NCBI GenBank assembly: GCA_904063045.1
Contig: CAJFCJ010000013.1
Location: forward strand, 1,160,156-1,224,155
Length of the DNA stretch: 64,000 nt
From: Dimorphilus gyrociliatus
Lineage: Eukaryota; Annelida; Polychaeta; Dinophilidae
Direction: 5' to 3'
The notes beneath the pieces were generated by a model. That model was not told the origin of the DNA. It made no database searches and saw only the letters and a program-made list of their open reading frames with translations. Every line of letters starts with the position of its first letter. The stretch's first letter is position 1. Shown in pieces: positions 30,961-43,600 of this stretch. Both the position numbers and the translations under genes were made by a program.

Positions 30961-33834
30961 CTGATTGAGCTTTAGAATATATCGGTTTTGATTCTCATAC
31001 TTGATATTTATTTGATATTTTGTCTATTTGTAATTGCAAAATTTCACTTGTATAATTGTAACTGAAGGAAAGAAGAAAATTTTAGAGCTGTTTTAACAGA
31101 ATAAATTGAAAAATTTACCAATAGAATTTTGATCTTATTCTCATTATTTCTAATTAGCTTTCAAAATTGTTCTTTAAACAATCGGGAAATCTAATAAAAA
31201 GTATAAGTTAAGGATAAATGTTCTTTATTATATAATATAGCAATCGAATGCTTAAAAAACAGGCTTGATAAATTATTCAAGAAAAGTGTATATTTAATCT
31301 GTACATTTAAACAAATATTTAAATAATCAGCCTACTAGTTATTTTGTTGACTCTTAAGCAAAGTAGAAAGCCTAAATATAGGAGAAAATACTTTGCCACG
31401 TGGTTACAGCGTTCACGTGATGAGTATTACTAATAATTTAAATATTCTTTTTATAGAATGTATTTTATCAACAACCTTCTAAAGCTGGATAATAAAAATA
31501 AAACAAAGGAATAAATAAAACAATACCCTTTTTTAGTTATTTTCAACCTGTCGTCATTAACTGGTTCAATTGGAATGACATTAAAGTTGCCTAAATCATA
31601 TGTTTAAACCAATCAGCGACCCCTAGAATACATAATTACGGAAATGTATAGAGACGCCATCTGAAACTCAATTCGGAAAAAAGAACCTTTTTAGTATTCC
31701 AGAAAACAAATTATAATTAAATATTTGTATATTTCATCAAAATATTAATATTTAGTGGACAAATATTAATATTTCGTTGACAAAAGCGATAAATTTAAAC
31801 TTTCCAGGTATATTTAATTTTATAAGTAAATAATCGGAAATGTTTATTAAAAGATTAAAATTTTTTAAATATATTGCAGAGCTAAACTAGAGAATTAATT
31901 GAAAATTAGTTATGATAAATGAAATTATTGCATTTATATAGTTTGACTTTTCATTTAAAGTGAAATTCTTCTAAACAAAGAAGTGGAGAAAAGTTGACAG
32001 AGGGAGAAAAGATTGAGGGGCGTGGAACTATGGGAATAAAGAGCTATTCGAAATGCAGAATAGACTTAAAAAATTCATGAGATTCAGGCATCCCATCAGA
32101 CAGGATCATTTGAGTTATGCTGATTGGAAAGAGAAACAAATTCAAAGATCTTTAAAAATTGTTACATTAAGATTATTCATTAATGAATCTCATCAAAATG
32201 GAAAGGAAATATAGCCTTTTACGAAAGGTGATCCGTATCCAAAATCACTAGATTATGACAAAAAGGGATACATTTGATGATAAAAGCGATAATTTATAAT
32301 ACTATTTATAGAGTTATTAATTAAAACATATTGGGAGAATATTTGAAGATAACCCTGTTTATCGTAAACAGATCGTTACTTATAAAACACGCCTTAATTC
32401 GTGGTAAATACTTTTTCGAGCAACTTTTTGTATAAGAGAGAAGAAAAAAATCCTTCTCGGATAATAAGAGGGCGAGCAAAATGCACTTAATGTTTTTTTG
32501 AATTCGATTTATCAAGCTGTACCAATTTCGAGACGTAATAATCAAATTTAGGAATACATCATGCAGAGAGCTCATGCGTAATTAATACATGCTGCCCTCG
32601 AAATGACCCTCGCATTGTTACGTTAAAACTGTAAGTCATAAAGTCATAAACAAATTGAGACTGGTCGAAAATATAAGAAACTAATCAAATATAAAAAATA
32701 AAGAAATGATAACACCCTGTCCCAGATAGAAAGTTTGGAGAAAGTTTTTAATTAACTAATTATCAGTATATCTGCTTTACTTATTGAATGACTTATGATC
32801 AAATGGAGATTTCAATGACCGTTATCACATCTTCCCTAAAGTTTGATTTGGCCGAGTAGAGTTTTTAAAAAGGGAATCAACTGTTTTATACTCTCCCTAT
32901 TCAAAGTACATTTAAATACCTCTCAGGTAGGTTCATCAGCGGGATTACTCAAAGTGAAAACGAAAGATGTATGCCGCTAAATGCCAAAAGGAGATTTTGG
33001 AATATTTATTAAAAATTTCCTCTTTAAGGGTGTGGATATCTATTCTTTTACTTTTTAAATCAATCTCAGTTTCCTGCTAAGCGGCTTTTGAAATTACCCA
33101 TCTCCCGTCAGTGCTAATTAATATTTGCTACTAATCAGATTGTATCGGAAGCGTGAAGGAAAGACATCATTTTAAGTAATTATAATTGTTTTCATAGATT
33201 TTCTTCTTTTCATTAGTATTTCTAATATAAAAAGCGTTACAATTTATAATGACATTGATAAAATCAACATACAGCATGAATTGTAACAATTGTTTTTATG
33301 GTGACGTTTGTCAAATTACACTTAATGTTTGTCGGTAGAATATTTAAAGAAAAAGTTTTCTTTATTTATTTATATTCGTCAAATATGAATAAAACTAATT
33401 GGTTATTGTCTTCGAATAAGTCATTTGAACAGTTAAATTTGTTACATTTAGGGATTATGATCAGACTTAATACATCAAAATGATTAGCTTATATTCAAGT
33501 TTACTGAATTATAAAACTTTTATTGTTTGTCTCAAATAGAAGTTAACGATGAAGTACTTTTTAATTTTGTTTAATAAATATTCCAGCATAATTTCAAGGT
33601 TTGTTCACTTTTCAACAAAAGCTTGAATGAAAAATCACCTCTTTAATAACTTCTTTAAGAAAAAAGGAAACTGTGACGTAATGATTCAAAACTTTTTGGC
33701 GGCTTAGTTTGAAAGGGGATTATCTGTAGCCTTATAGTTGACAGATTTCCTGATGCCACCTGAGTAGTAATGAGGCTATTTATTTTACCGATACATTTTG
33801 TTACTTTGCAACGACACCCCCTCTATGTTGGGGA

Positions 33835-33842
33835 TATATAAA
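33835..33842 (+). promoter_or_regulatory. TATA box of the retropepsin gene
   Basis: TATATAAA about 105 nt before the ATG at 33941, giving an expected start of transcription near 33865 and a 5' UTR of about 75 nt. Few other genes here show a TATA box. Confidence 0.65.
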
Positions 33843-33940
33843 TGATAAGATTTCTGAATCCCCGCAATATACTTGTCGTTCATCGTTCGTTACGACTTTG
33901 AGTAAAACTTTTCAAGTTTGACTTCAAACTTATATTTGCT

Positions 33941-36503
33941 ATGAATTCGAAACAGATGGAAGCTGGGAAGAAGGTAAAAACTCGGAGAGTGAAGAGAGAT
34001 GTCAATGGCCATTCGAGAGGTATTTCGGCCCTAATGTTGGAAAGTTATACCAATCCCGATTTCTCGAATCGTGGGCCTTTGATTAGTGTTTGTCCGAAGC
34101 AGTTCAAACCTGGTAAGAGCGGCATTCCGTCGCAAAGTGTGACGATTAAAGATTTGAAGCAGTTTCGTGCGCAAGTTCAAGAGGAGGCCGACGACGTTAC
34201 GGAGGAACTGGAAGAGAGCGCTCGCCAAGTGAAGGAAGAGATAAAGAAAATGAAGATTTCTACAACTAAGGAAGATAAAAGTGAGGAAATTTTTAAAAAA
34301 TCAAAGAACCTCTCAAATTTTATTAAGCAGCGCAAACTTTATTTGAAGTTTTTAGAAGAGAAGCAAGGTAAATCATATATTTTTTATACATTTTTTTAAA
34401 AAGAATCTCAATGAACGACCATGTTTAGAGGTTATTGGCATCGTAAGGAAGATCCACAACGAGATGATTGAATCTTGCAAACATTTGAGAAACAAAATTG
34501 ACGAATACAACGACATATGGAACGAAAAGGAATCCGACTACGCTAATTCCTCCGATCATGAGCTGATTGAAAATGAGAATCCACACAAGCTGTTCTTTCT
34601 TTTTGATTCTGTTATGCTGGAGGTGATGAAAAGTCACATTCCTCAGTGGTCACCTAATGGTCAACATTCAAAACTACGAAAGTATTTTGCTGTGAGGCAA
34701 AACCGAGATCAGTGGAGAAATAGAGATTTTCTTCCGTACAAGTACCTCAATGAGATTGGAAGAAACTTTTGCGATAGAATTTTTAAAGTCGTTCAAAGTT
34801 ATGCTGAATACGAATCTTTCAGTTGTGATTCATCAGATGCATCGAGTAAAGATGTAGAGCCTTTCCACGGACGAGCGTGTATGCCTGCTTTGGCAGAGGC
34901 CGCATATTGGTCAACTGAAGATGATCGCTCTGATATGCCTACTATTAAAGAGGTTGAAAATGAATCGGCGAGCGATGAAAAAGCTGATGTCGGAGATAGT
35001 ACTGTTATTATCAATCTCTCAGAGCTCCAACGCAACGGACACGAAATTCTACCATCTGATTCGAATATGGAATTGTCCGATTTTTGCATTAATTTGCTAA
35101 GAATTGGAATGATTCCTCTGAAAACCCAGATGGATACTGGAGCCCGACGTTCCTTGATTGCTAAAACAGCTCTGCAAAAACTCCCAAAAACCGAAGTGGC
35201 TAAACCAGAATGCATACCTAAAACCACAAACATGATTGAAATTCAAACCCATGGAGAAGTTAAGTACGAACTTCAGTTCGGAATGGGCAAAAAACTTTGC
35301 AATTTCCTGGTTTTGGACATGCATAACAATGATTTGCTTCTTGGAATAGATTTTTTCAGAGCTGTTAGAGCAACTATAAACATTGGGCTTGATATTGCGG
35401 AATTCTTTGCGGAAGGTTGCTGGCATATTATTAAGGCGATTAATGGTAGAAACAACAACTTGGACGAGATACAGCGCTACATTCAACAAAACCGTCAAAC
35501 CTACTCGACTCTATATTCGGGACTTTATCAGAATGAAAAGACCCTTTGTAGAGATGAAGCTAGACTTTATGAGGAAGGAGATACATTTTACGGGGAAGAA
35601 GATATAATTTACGGGGAAGAAGATATATTTTACGAGGAAGAGTGCATTTCTTACCAGGAAGAATACAAATCTTGCGAGGAAGAAGACAAGTCTTACGAAG
35701 AGGAGGGTAGATTGTACAAGGAAGATAAATCTTATGAGGAGGAGGACGAATCTTGCGAGGAAGAAGACAAGTCTTACGAAGAGGGCAGATTGTACAAGGA
35801 AGAAAATAAGTCTTACGAGGAGGAGAACGAATCTTGCGAGGAGGAGAACGAATCTTGCGAGGAAGAAGACAAGTCTGATGAGGAGGGCAGATTGTACAAG
35901 GAAGAAGATAAGTCTTATTGGGGGGAGGATGAATCTTGCGAGGAAGAGGACAAATTTTTTGAGGAGGGCAGATTGTTCAAGGAAGAAGATAAGTCTTACT
36001 GGGAGGAGGACGAATCTTCTGAGGAAGAAAATAAGTCTTACTGGGAGGATGACGAATCTTCCGAGGAAGAAAATAAGTCTTACTGGGAGGACGAATCTTC
36101 CGAAGAAGAAGACAAGTCTTACGAGGAAGAGCGCAGATTGTACAAGGAAGAAGATAAGTCTTACTGGGAGGAGGACGAATCTTGCGAGGAAAAAGATAAG
36201 CCTTACGAGGAAGAGAACAAGTTTTACAAAGAGAAAAACAAATCCTGTGAGGAGGCAAGCCTTTACAAGGAGAAAGACAACCACTGCCAGGAGAAAAGAG
36301 CCTCAAAAAGAAAGTCGCCACTCAATAACTACAAACCAGCTGGAGGTAAGATGGATGAAAGCAAGCAACTTTGGGCTTTGAGAAGTCTTCTAGCATATGA
36401 GGTAGCACTTGAGGAAGAGAGTGAGGAAGAGGTCAGAATCAAAGAGGAGAACGATCGTGAAATTCTCAGAAAGTTTCAGCTCATGAGAGACGGACTGAAT
36501 TAG
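33941..36503 (+). CDS. Solitary retroelement-type aspartic protease (retropepsin) gene with acidic repeat tail
   Basis: Exons 33941-34367 and 34429-36503 (phase-1 junction), 833 residues. Residues 1-160: basic start, then Lys/Glu coiled-coil-like helix. Residues about 160-340: a mixed region of no family I recognise, possibly Gag-derived. Residues about 355-465: a retropepsin-like domain, with LKTQMDTGARRSLIA (DTG at 378-380) and DLLLGIDFF (444-452) spaced about 66 residues apart as in Ty3/gypsy-type proteases. Residues about 520-763: acidic repeats of EEDKSYxEEDESCEEE and GRLYKEE units. No reverse transcriptase, RNase H or integrase follows, no flanking long terminal repeats are visible, and the gene has its own TATA box, intron and AATAAA signal (36565). 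This argues for a domesticated gene. Active proteases of this type work as dimers. Function unknown. Confidence 0.72.
35560..36290 (+). repeat. Coding minisatellite: acidic Glu/Lys/Ser/Tyr/Cys repeats
   Basis: About nine degenerate copies of a roughly 78-81 nt unit built from GAGGAAGAAGACAAGTCTTA-like blocks, inside the retropepsin gene. Because the unit lacks stops in other frames, long shadow frames exist both in a second plus frame and on the minus strand. Confidence 0.8.
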
Positions 36504-37282
36504 CTTCGAAGTCCTTTCTCTTATATCTGTTGTACTAGCTTTAATTGTCGTGACGTTTAATCTTAATAAACTCTACGTTGTGGAAAAGTTTTAAAATATC
36601 AGAAATGTCATTAACTTTCCAATTAGAGGTTAGAAAAACAACTTTTACGAAAACAACTTAAAAATAGAAACTAAGAAAAAAAATAAAAACGTTCGATTCG
36701 AACAATTGTCAAATGAATCTGGTTTCTATTATAAAAACTTTGATAACTTAACTGAATTAATCACTTTTACGTTAAAAAATCTTCATTACACATTTATTCG
36801 AACTTTTATCGACTTAAAAGGATATTTACACTTTTTTATTATTATTATGCACATAATTTTTTTATTTCCACATAAAAAGAACTCATTAAATATTTGTATT
36901 TTTGCAGTTTTTAGCAAAAGAAACTTGTAACTGCGGGCAAAAGTATATTTAGTACTTTAATATTTTTTTTTAAATCTTAGGTGTGGTCACACGAAAACAT
37001 CAATAAAAATCGCAGCAAGAGCAATTTTTTTCAAGTAAAATATTTATAAAATATATTGTTATTGTCTAAGAGCAAAGGTAAAAAGGGACATAATTAGTAT
37101 AAATTATGCTCTATTCCAGCCTGTTATTTCCTACTTTTTAGATTTTTAAATGTTTTGCAGTTGTTTTGTTAGCAATCTACGTTTAAGACGAGTTCGTTAC
37201 TTTTTCTTTGTTCGTCCTACGTTTTGCAGTTGTTGAATTGGGTAAATAAAGAAAATTAAGTATTTGGTATTATCGAACGAAG
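36504..37282. other. Spacer, no gene seen
   Basis: 3' UTR of the retropepsin gene (AATAAA at 36565-36570) and upstream region of the DNAJC5-like gene. AT-rich; the 74-codon frame at 36706-36930 is Phe/Ile/Asn-rich and not credible. Confidence 0.6.
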
Positions 37283-38201
37283 ATGACAACTCCTCTAAAC
37301 AAAGAGGCAAATTTGTAAGTAATTTATTATTATATATTAGCCATATTTCCGTAATCTTCAATTGTTTATTTTTAAATAAAGGGGAAATCCTAAAGAGCTA
37401 TATGATATTCTAAAATTAAGATACGATTGCACTCAAGATGGGATCAAGAAGGCCTACAGACAGGTAATAGTATTAAAAAATATAAATATACTATTTATTA
37501 AGTATATACAGTATTAGTTTATATATAGTATATAGCATAAGTTTGATTAACTTTATAATTAACTATTACAGCTTGCTTTTAAGTATCATCCCAATAGAAA
37601 TCCTAATAATCTAGCTGCTACAGAGATGGTAATAATCCCGGTTAATTATATTATCATATTATATAATCATATTATTCCTTTTTTGCAGTTTAAGGAAATT
37701 AACTACGCTCACTCAATTCTATCTGATGCTAAAACAAAAGAAATTTATGATAGATACGGACAAACTGGTCTTCAAGTTGCCAACCAATTTGGAGAAGATA
37801 ACGTTAACGCTTATCTTTTCATAAGTTATACGAAAATTATGGTAAATTCTCTAATAAGGCAATTAATATTAGCATGAATGTATCTATCGCAATGTAACTA
37901 TTTTTCAGCCTCGATGCAAATTTGTCTCTTGCGGTCTTGTTATGCTGCAGTACTTCGGTAGAAATCGTTTTTGTTCTTGTAACTTTTGCTGCCGACAATA
38001 TAAACTAGAATCCTTCCTCAACAGGGATTCAAGAGTAAGTCTATATAAAAAAACTTAAGCTCATTAACTAAATTGAATGCAACATAGGATTACGAGTCAA
38101 GCAGCGATTCTGATTCCTGGTGCGAATCACTTCTTGAAGATGATGAAGTGAATTATGATTTCAGTAATCTTCGTCTTTCATTTCATAAAGATAAGCACTG
38201 A
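37283..38201 (+). CDS. Diverged cysteine-string-protein paralogue with HPN instead of HPD
   Basis: Exons 37283-37314, 37382-37463, 37572-37628, 37689-37841, 37909-38034, 38088-38201; 187 residues. Exon phases are those of DNAJC5 at 24.8-25.9 kb, and exons two to four have identical lengths (82, 57, 153 nt), so this is an intron-retaining duplicate. Sequence matches along the J domain ([53 protein letters not shown]). The catalytic HPD is HPN at residues 44-46 (codon AAT at 37593). The cysteine string is eroded to scattered cysteines (PRCKFVSCG, NRFCSCNFCC), and the tail is short and Ser/Asp-rich. All frames are intact, so the gene looks expressed rather than dead. Stimulation of Hsp70 ATPase is not expected; another role is inference. 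Confidence 0.85.
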
Positions 38202-40634
38202 AGGGAGAAGTGCATAAAAAGACAAAAAGGCTTTGTTCTAACAAAATTTATTGACGTATCAAATTTCTTGGTTTTTGTTCAGCTTCCAGAAAGGAAGAAT
38301 GTTTATCTTAACCTTGAAGTAATTTAAAGTCTCTATTAGTTTAATTGTAAGAGTTAACAATTGAAATTAGTTTATTCTATGTCTTTACATTGTTCAGTTA
38401 TAGTTAACAAAGGAGAATATTGAATTTCTCTATTATCTTGAAGCGTTTATGTGCATTTATTTAGATGATATTTAATTCCAATTGAAAGCAAATTCCTTAT
38501 GAAACTTTTTCGTTCAAACGTCTTTTTTGTGGCTTTCCTCTGCATTGTCTTTTTTCTTTTGTTTCTTACCCTTCTCTGTCCTCTTTACAGCTTTCTTTTA
38601 CAAACACGAATCATATACTTACATGAAATATACTACTGCACAATTTTAATCTTTCGCTCTTAGACAGTTTTGTTTGGTAGAACATTGACATCCTCCAATA
38701 TAAGTAGAGTTTAGTTTTTGAATTATTAAATTCAACGAAGAGAACTAGAAGTTACATTACGTATGGCCTACCGATATACGGGAGAAAAAGTTCGAGTACA
38801 TCGGTAGTCTATACGTAGCGTACCATGTAGAAAACAAATTTGACAAGTATGCCTTTGGCCAGAAGTGTGATCGTCTGACTTTCGAAGGTCATTTAAAAAA
38901 CTATGTACCTTATTTAGCAGTTTAAAACTACATCTAGGACAATGAATTATCACGTAGTCTTGTAGTCCTGGATGGTGTACTTTATTCGCTTACTTTGGCC
39001 TTAGTATATTAAAAAGTATCAAGAAACGCTTCTATTAAGTTCATAGCCAAGAACTAAACATAGAAACTCGCATAAAGTTTCGTAATTAGTTAGAAAATGT
39101 TAGCTTAAAATTATGCTGCACGTGGTTTCAAAAGATGGCCATTTTGCCCTCTCAAGGTCAATCCACCATTTTGTTTTAGGGGAATTCAAGTTTGGAGCAA
39201 ATTTTCAAAATTTTAATTCCTGGACGAAATTTTGAAAAAATACCACCAAAATGTTATATAACATGCCAAGATCCTAAGTGAATATGTTACATATGATAAC
39301 GATGCTTAAATTAAGCTAAAATTAAAGTAAAAAATATGGGCTGATGACTCAGTCACGTAGGTCACGAGACATCTTGACAGGACTCACCAAATTGTATATA
39401 AGGGGACGCGATTTTTCAGTCTGCACGACAGAAAAAACGGAGGTGAGCTGATTGTTCTACTAAAAACAATGTCGTGCATGCTGAAATTTATGGGCGAACT
39501 TCAAGTTTTTAAAAGTTAGTATAAAACATTTAGAATATGTTAAAATAATCAGAATGCATATAATTATATTTCATTTTGTTGCTTTTTCACAGATTTAAGT
39601 TAACCACGTGTTTTGAAGAACATGGAACATCGCCATTTTCACAGAAGTTGACGACTGTGAAAGGCAGTTCAGATGGGCCAACTTAAAAAAGAACTACGTT
39701 TAGCCCTCTAAATGGAAGCATGCTGAACGAACGGCAACGAAGGGCTCGAGTCTGACCAAGCCGCCATTGTTTGAAAAGTACACGTGGTAGAAAGGCCTGT
39801 TGCTACGTCGAAAAGTTCCAACTTTGAAGCTAGGTTTGACAAGAACTTTCGTTAATGTAGACGAACTAACGACCCCGTGTTTTCTGTCGTCATAACCAAC
39901 TTGCTTTTAAAAATTTAGGAGAATAAATTTTTCTTCGCCCCCTTCCCCCCCCGGTTGAAAAGATTTGCAAAGTATCATAGGGCAAGATGCCGAAGCTCTG
40001 TTTTTTGTTTGCGAATCTATATTTATGCAATTATTTCTGTTTTTTTTTGTAAAATTTACAATTATTGTATGGAACACGTTAACATCTACCGAAAACAAAC
40101 CTATTCAAAGCCTTAGTGTTAGTATTTTTGTGCTTTATGTTTCTGGCTTGTTTCTCTGATCGTTTTTGTAGTCCCGTATTCTATTTGCCAAAAATTTTTT
40201 AGAACTAGCTTCCTGTCCCGTGCTGGAACCCCCTGGTTCGCACACTTTGATGGACGGAAGTAATTACTCTTTACTGAAACTGAAAGATAAACCTACAAAC
40301 TTAAATTATACTCCAAACCTTATCGTAAAAATTACTATTTTGGTACGCATTGGCAGGAGCGTCTGGCTCTTCTAATTATTTATTTGCTTTATGTAAACTT
40401 TATTTGATATGCTTTTTTTGTTTATTGTGGACTTCTTAAAAATATTTATCGGTCGCATGATTTAGATATCCATCTTAAACTTAACTATGTCGATTGTATG
40501 ATCTACTAATCTAGAACAACTCAACAATTTTTTGAAACTAGAAAGAAATACAGTCATTACATCTTTTGCTTTTGAAATATGTCTAAATTTATTTTATTTC
40601 TTCGCTGACAATGATACAATAACATGCATTAACA
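38202..40634. other. Long spacer with an orphan TATA promoter
   Basis: 2.4 kb. No protein gene recognised. Contains a TATA promoter at 39395 and several CACGTG-type E-boxes (near 39119, 39606, 39781) in less AT-rich sequence of 39100-39900. A C-run lies at 39943-39953. Confidence 0.5.
39395..39423 (+). promoter_or_regulatory. Orphan TATA-box promoter
   Basis: TATATAAGG at 39395-39403, then TTTTTCAGTCTG with an initiator-like TCAGTC at 39416-39421. A GAG|GTGAGC donor-like site follows at about 39441. No convincing open frame downstream: the first ATG (39471) opens only about 16 codons. Confidence 0.45.
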
Positions 40635-43600
40635 TTATAACGTACAAGTATGATCGAGAGATTCAAGGAAATCGTAATTATCAATTTCCTTTCTTTTCTT
40701 TTCGCATAATCTATTAAGTGTGTCTTCTGCTGTATCAGCAACTGTTTGCGATTCTCTCTTAAGGACCTAATTGAATATAAAATATCTTTTAAGCCAAATA
40801 ATGAACGAGTTATTTAATCAACTTACACTCAGAGCCAAATCTTTTGTATCCTGTAAACCTTTAAGAATACGGACCAAACCGACTTCAGCGCTGCATCTAA
40901 CTGCTGAATTCTTATCTTTTACTATCCTGAGAAGGATTTTGGTAAATGGTATTAATAAACTATCACGGAGCACCTCGTCATCTTTAACAGCTGTGGATAT
41001 ATAAACAATCGATTTAGCAATTACGAGTCGTACATCAATCGTGTCATTATCAATTGTTTTTTGTAAAACTTCTAAAAGACCAGAGGGAATGGTTAAGTTT
41101 GGATTTGATGCCAAGTAGTATAGCGCAAATCCCACAGCTTTCAAACCGCAAACATTCACAGGGAGTTTACTCGACATAGCCGCATATTTTATTGCTGAAC
41201 AGATTTTAGATTTAATTTCATCGTTATCGAAAATCTTTTCAGCTCCTTCTTTTAAGGCGGTCATTAAAACTAAGATGTGAGCATGTCGCTCCTCGGCTGA
41301 ACTTGATGGTGACAAAGTTTTCTCAATACTTGTTTTCAATAAAGATTGTTGGTTTTCAAAATCTTTCGCTATCAAAACCCCTAAGCAACCGGCACTAAGA
41401 TGGCGATTTGTGCTGTCGTGAAGCATTATTGAAGTCATGACTTGATGAATCTCGTCTATATTTTGTTGTCCCATATGCTCAGAGCAATAGAGAAGAGCAT
41501 ATCGAATAGTTAGAATATAGGTATCTCTCATTTGTATATCGTCTTGTTTCAATCCTTGGAGTGTATCAATAAGGAGCGATTTCATTTTTTGCATGTACGG
41601 GAAGCAAACCATCGCTAAGTTTACTGATTTCTGTCTTAAAGGTCTATTAGGTTCAGATAATCCACGAGTAATGGCGGTAGATATTTGGGAGAGGAAAAAT
41701 TTCAGCAGATGGCTAACTTTTTGCATAAGGATCATAAGACAATCAATAAGCGGTATTTTAAGTGTTACACTATGTTTTTCAGTGAGCAAACGAATAATAG
41801 AGCCGCAAAGGGCTTGTCCAACTTCCAAAAGGCTCTTCGTTGGAGACCTTCTTAAGGCATCGTGAAGCATAAGTGCCGCTCCTTCTTTCACGTCAGGTTT
41901 GGATGTCATAAGTAATTTTTTTAGAAGTCCGCTTAGAGGGACTAACCCCAGTCGAGGAACGCCAAAGCCAGGTACCTCTTTATCCTTTGCCTCACTCATA
42001 ACGAACCGCATGTTCTGACGAAGGAGCGAAATGCTCTTGGACCAGTCCTCAATGTCGAAACTATCTAGTAATACCGATAGACATTTAGTCGCTGCAGCCA
42101 AAACTTTGTCGTTCGGCACTAAATATAATGTAAACACTATTCGGGAGATCTTATCAATCCATTCCATTGGGAATGTTTTTCGAGCCTTCAAATATTTCCA
42201 TAATAAATTGCAAGCGGCTGCTCGTCTTACTAGCGATTCACTTCGACATTCATCGCTAAGGTCGTCTATAACAGCTCTTCCAGCCTGGAAATCTCGTGGG
42301 GCAGTTAGTACTTCGCAACACTCATCAAATTTATCCGAAACATCTTCCTCTTTACTTAGTACTACTAGCAACGCCGGAATTATCTTTGGTAAGAATCGGG
42401 TAAGAGAATCTCCTGCAACAGCAGCTAAATGAGCCAGTGCGGTTGTATTAATCGGAGGTGCAATGAGAACTGGGACTAGATGGGGGAGAATGACTTTGCT
42501 TTTAACTTTAAGCAATTGTTTGAGCGCATCCAATGCCCTTTCGTCCTCAGTTTCCTCCCTTAATGCTTTAGTTAACTTGGGAAGAATTTCTTCTACAGCC
42601 TTATTACCAATAGCTTCTTGAAGGACCTGGAACATATCAGCGGCCCTTTCTCGAACATTTTCAGATGGATCGATTAGAGCTTTAAACATTGTCGGTACCA
42701 ATGTATCAGCATATACAAGCAAATGATCCCTGTTACTTGATTTAACAACTTCGGCCAGACCAACACACACACCGTGTCTTTTGCTTTCTGACTCATGATC
42801 TAGACCGGTTTCCAAAATAGGAATAATTTGCGATAAAACTTTTTCGCCCAACTTTTTAACAACATCACCTAAAGCTCTGGCCGCAACTTGTCTCTTATCA
42901 TAGGAATCAGCCGACAAGAGTTCAATAATTCTGTCAAAAAGAATAGGGAGAATTTCCTTTAGCGTCTTTGGTGTATGAGAAACCACAGCCTTCCAAACGT
43001 GAGTTGCACTATTTCTAACTTGGGAAGTAACGTCCGATCGGCTCATATATAAAGCCGCAAGAACTAAATCTCTTTTTTCTATGCCAAGACCTACAAGTAG
43101 ACTTGTATTCATTTTTTCCGTTCCTAAACTATCATCTTCGTTTGATGTTTCAGTTGTCATTTTGCCAGATATACCAGTAATCTTATACAAAAGATCGCCA
43201 AGCAGAGAGATACTAGCCAGTCTTATTCTCCAATTATCATCTGTCGTACCACTTAATAATTCAGGTAACATCATTTCAATAGCGGCCTGATAGAAATTAT
43301 TTATAATACCCGTTCCACATTTTAGAGCCATATCTCTAACGTATTCATTCTCATCCGATAAGGACGTTAGTATTGGGTTAATGATAATAGGAATAAACTT
43401 TTCAAATCTTTCACCAATAATTTCTGGTAGGTAGAGAAATATCTGCAAGTGACCATCTCTTTCATATGGTGAAACATTCTCATAATCCTTAATAACGTTA
43501 ACAATTGTTAAAACGTTTCTTTCCAGTGTACTGTCGTCCGTTACGGACCAAATGTAAGATATACCTTGAGCAGCTCCTGATCTATCAACGGTTGAGTTTT

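Larger units (their letters stand above)
30046..33834. other. Long spacer with TATA promoter and degenerate repeats; no clear protein gene
   Basis: 3.8 kb. The first 900 nt hold a TATA promoter (30220), a possible 5' UTR intron (GTAAGT at about 30299, acceptor TTTTTTACAG near 30357), a 27-codon frame starting at 30408 (MPAVVFNASFSWANSG...), and degenerate repeats. A 53-codon frame at 32053-32214 (MQNRLKKFMRFRHPI...) is basic and could be an exon or a relic; I do not recognise it. The remainder is AT-rich with nothing supported. Confidence 0.5.

Noticed and set aside
35511-36381. Antisense 257-codon and second-frame 215-codon proteins over the acidic repeats
   Set aside because: They are read-throughs of a repeat lacking stop codons in those frames; no start context, splice logic or family match.
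33700-36700. A complete LTR retrotransposon around the retropepsin gene
   Set aside because: No reverse transcriptase, RNase H or integrase frames on either side and no direct terminal repeats that I could find by eye.
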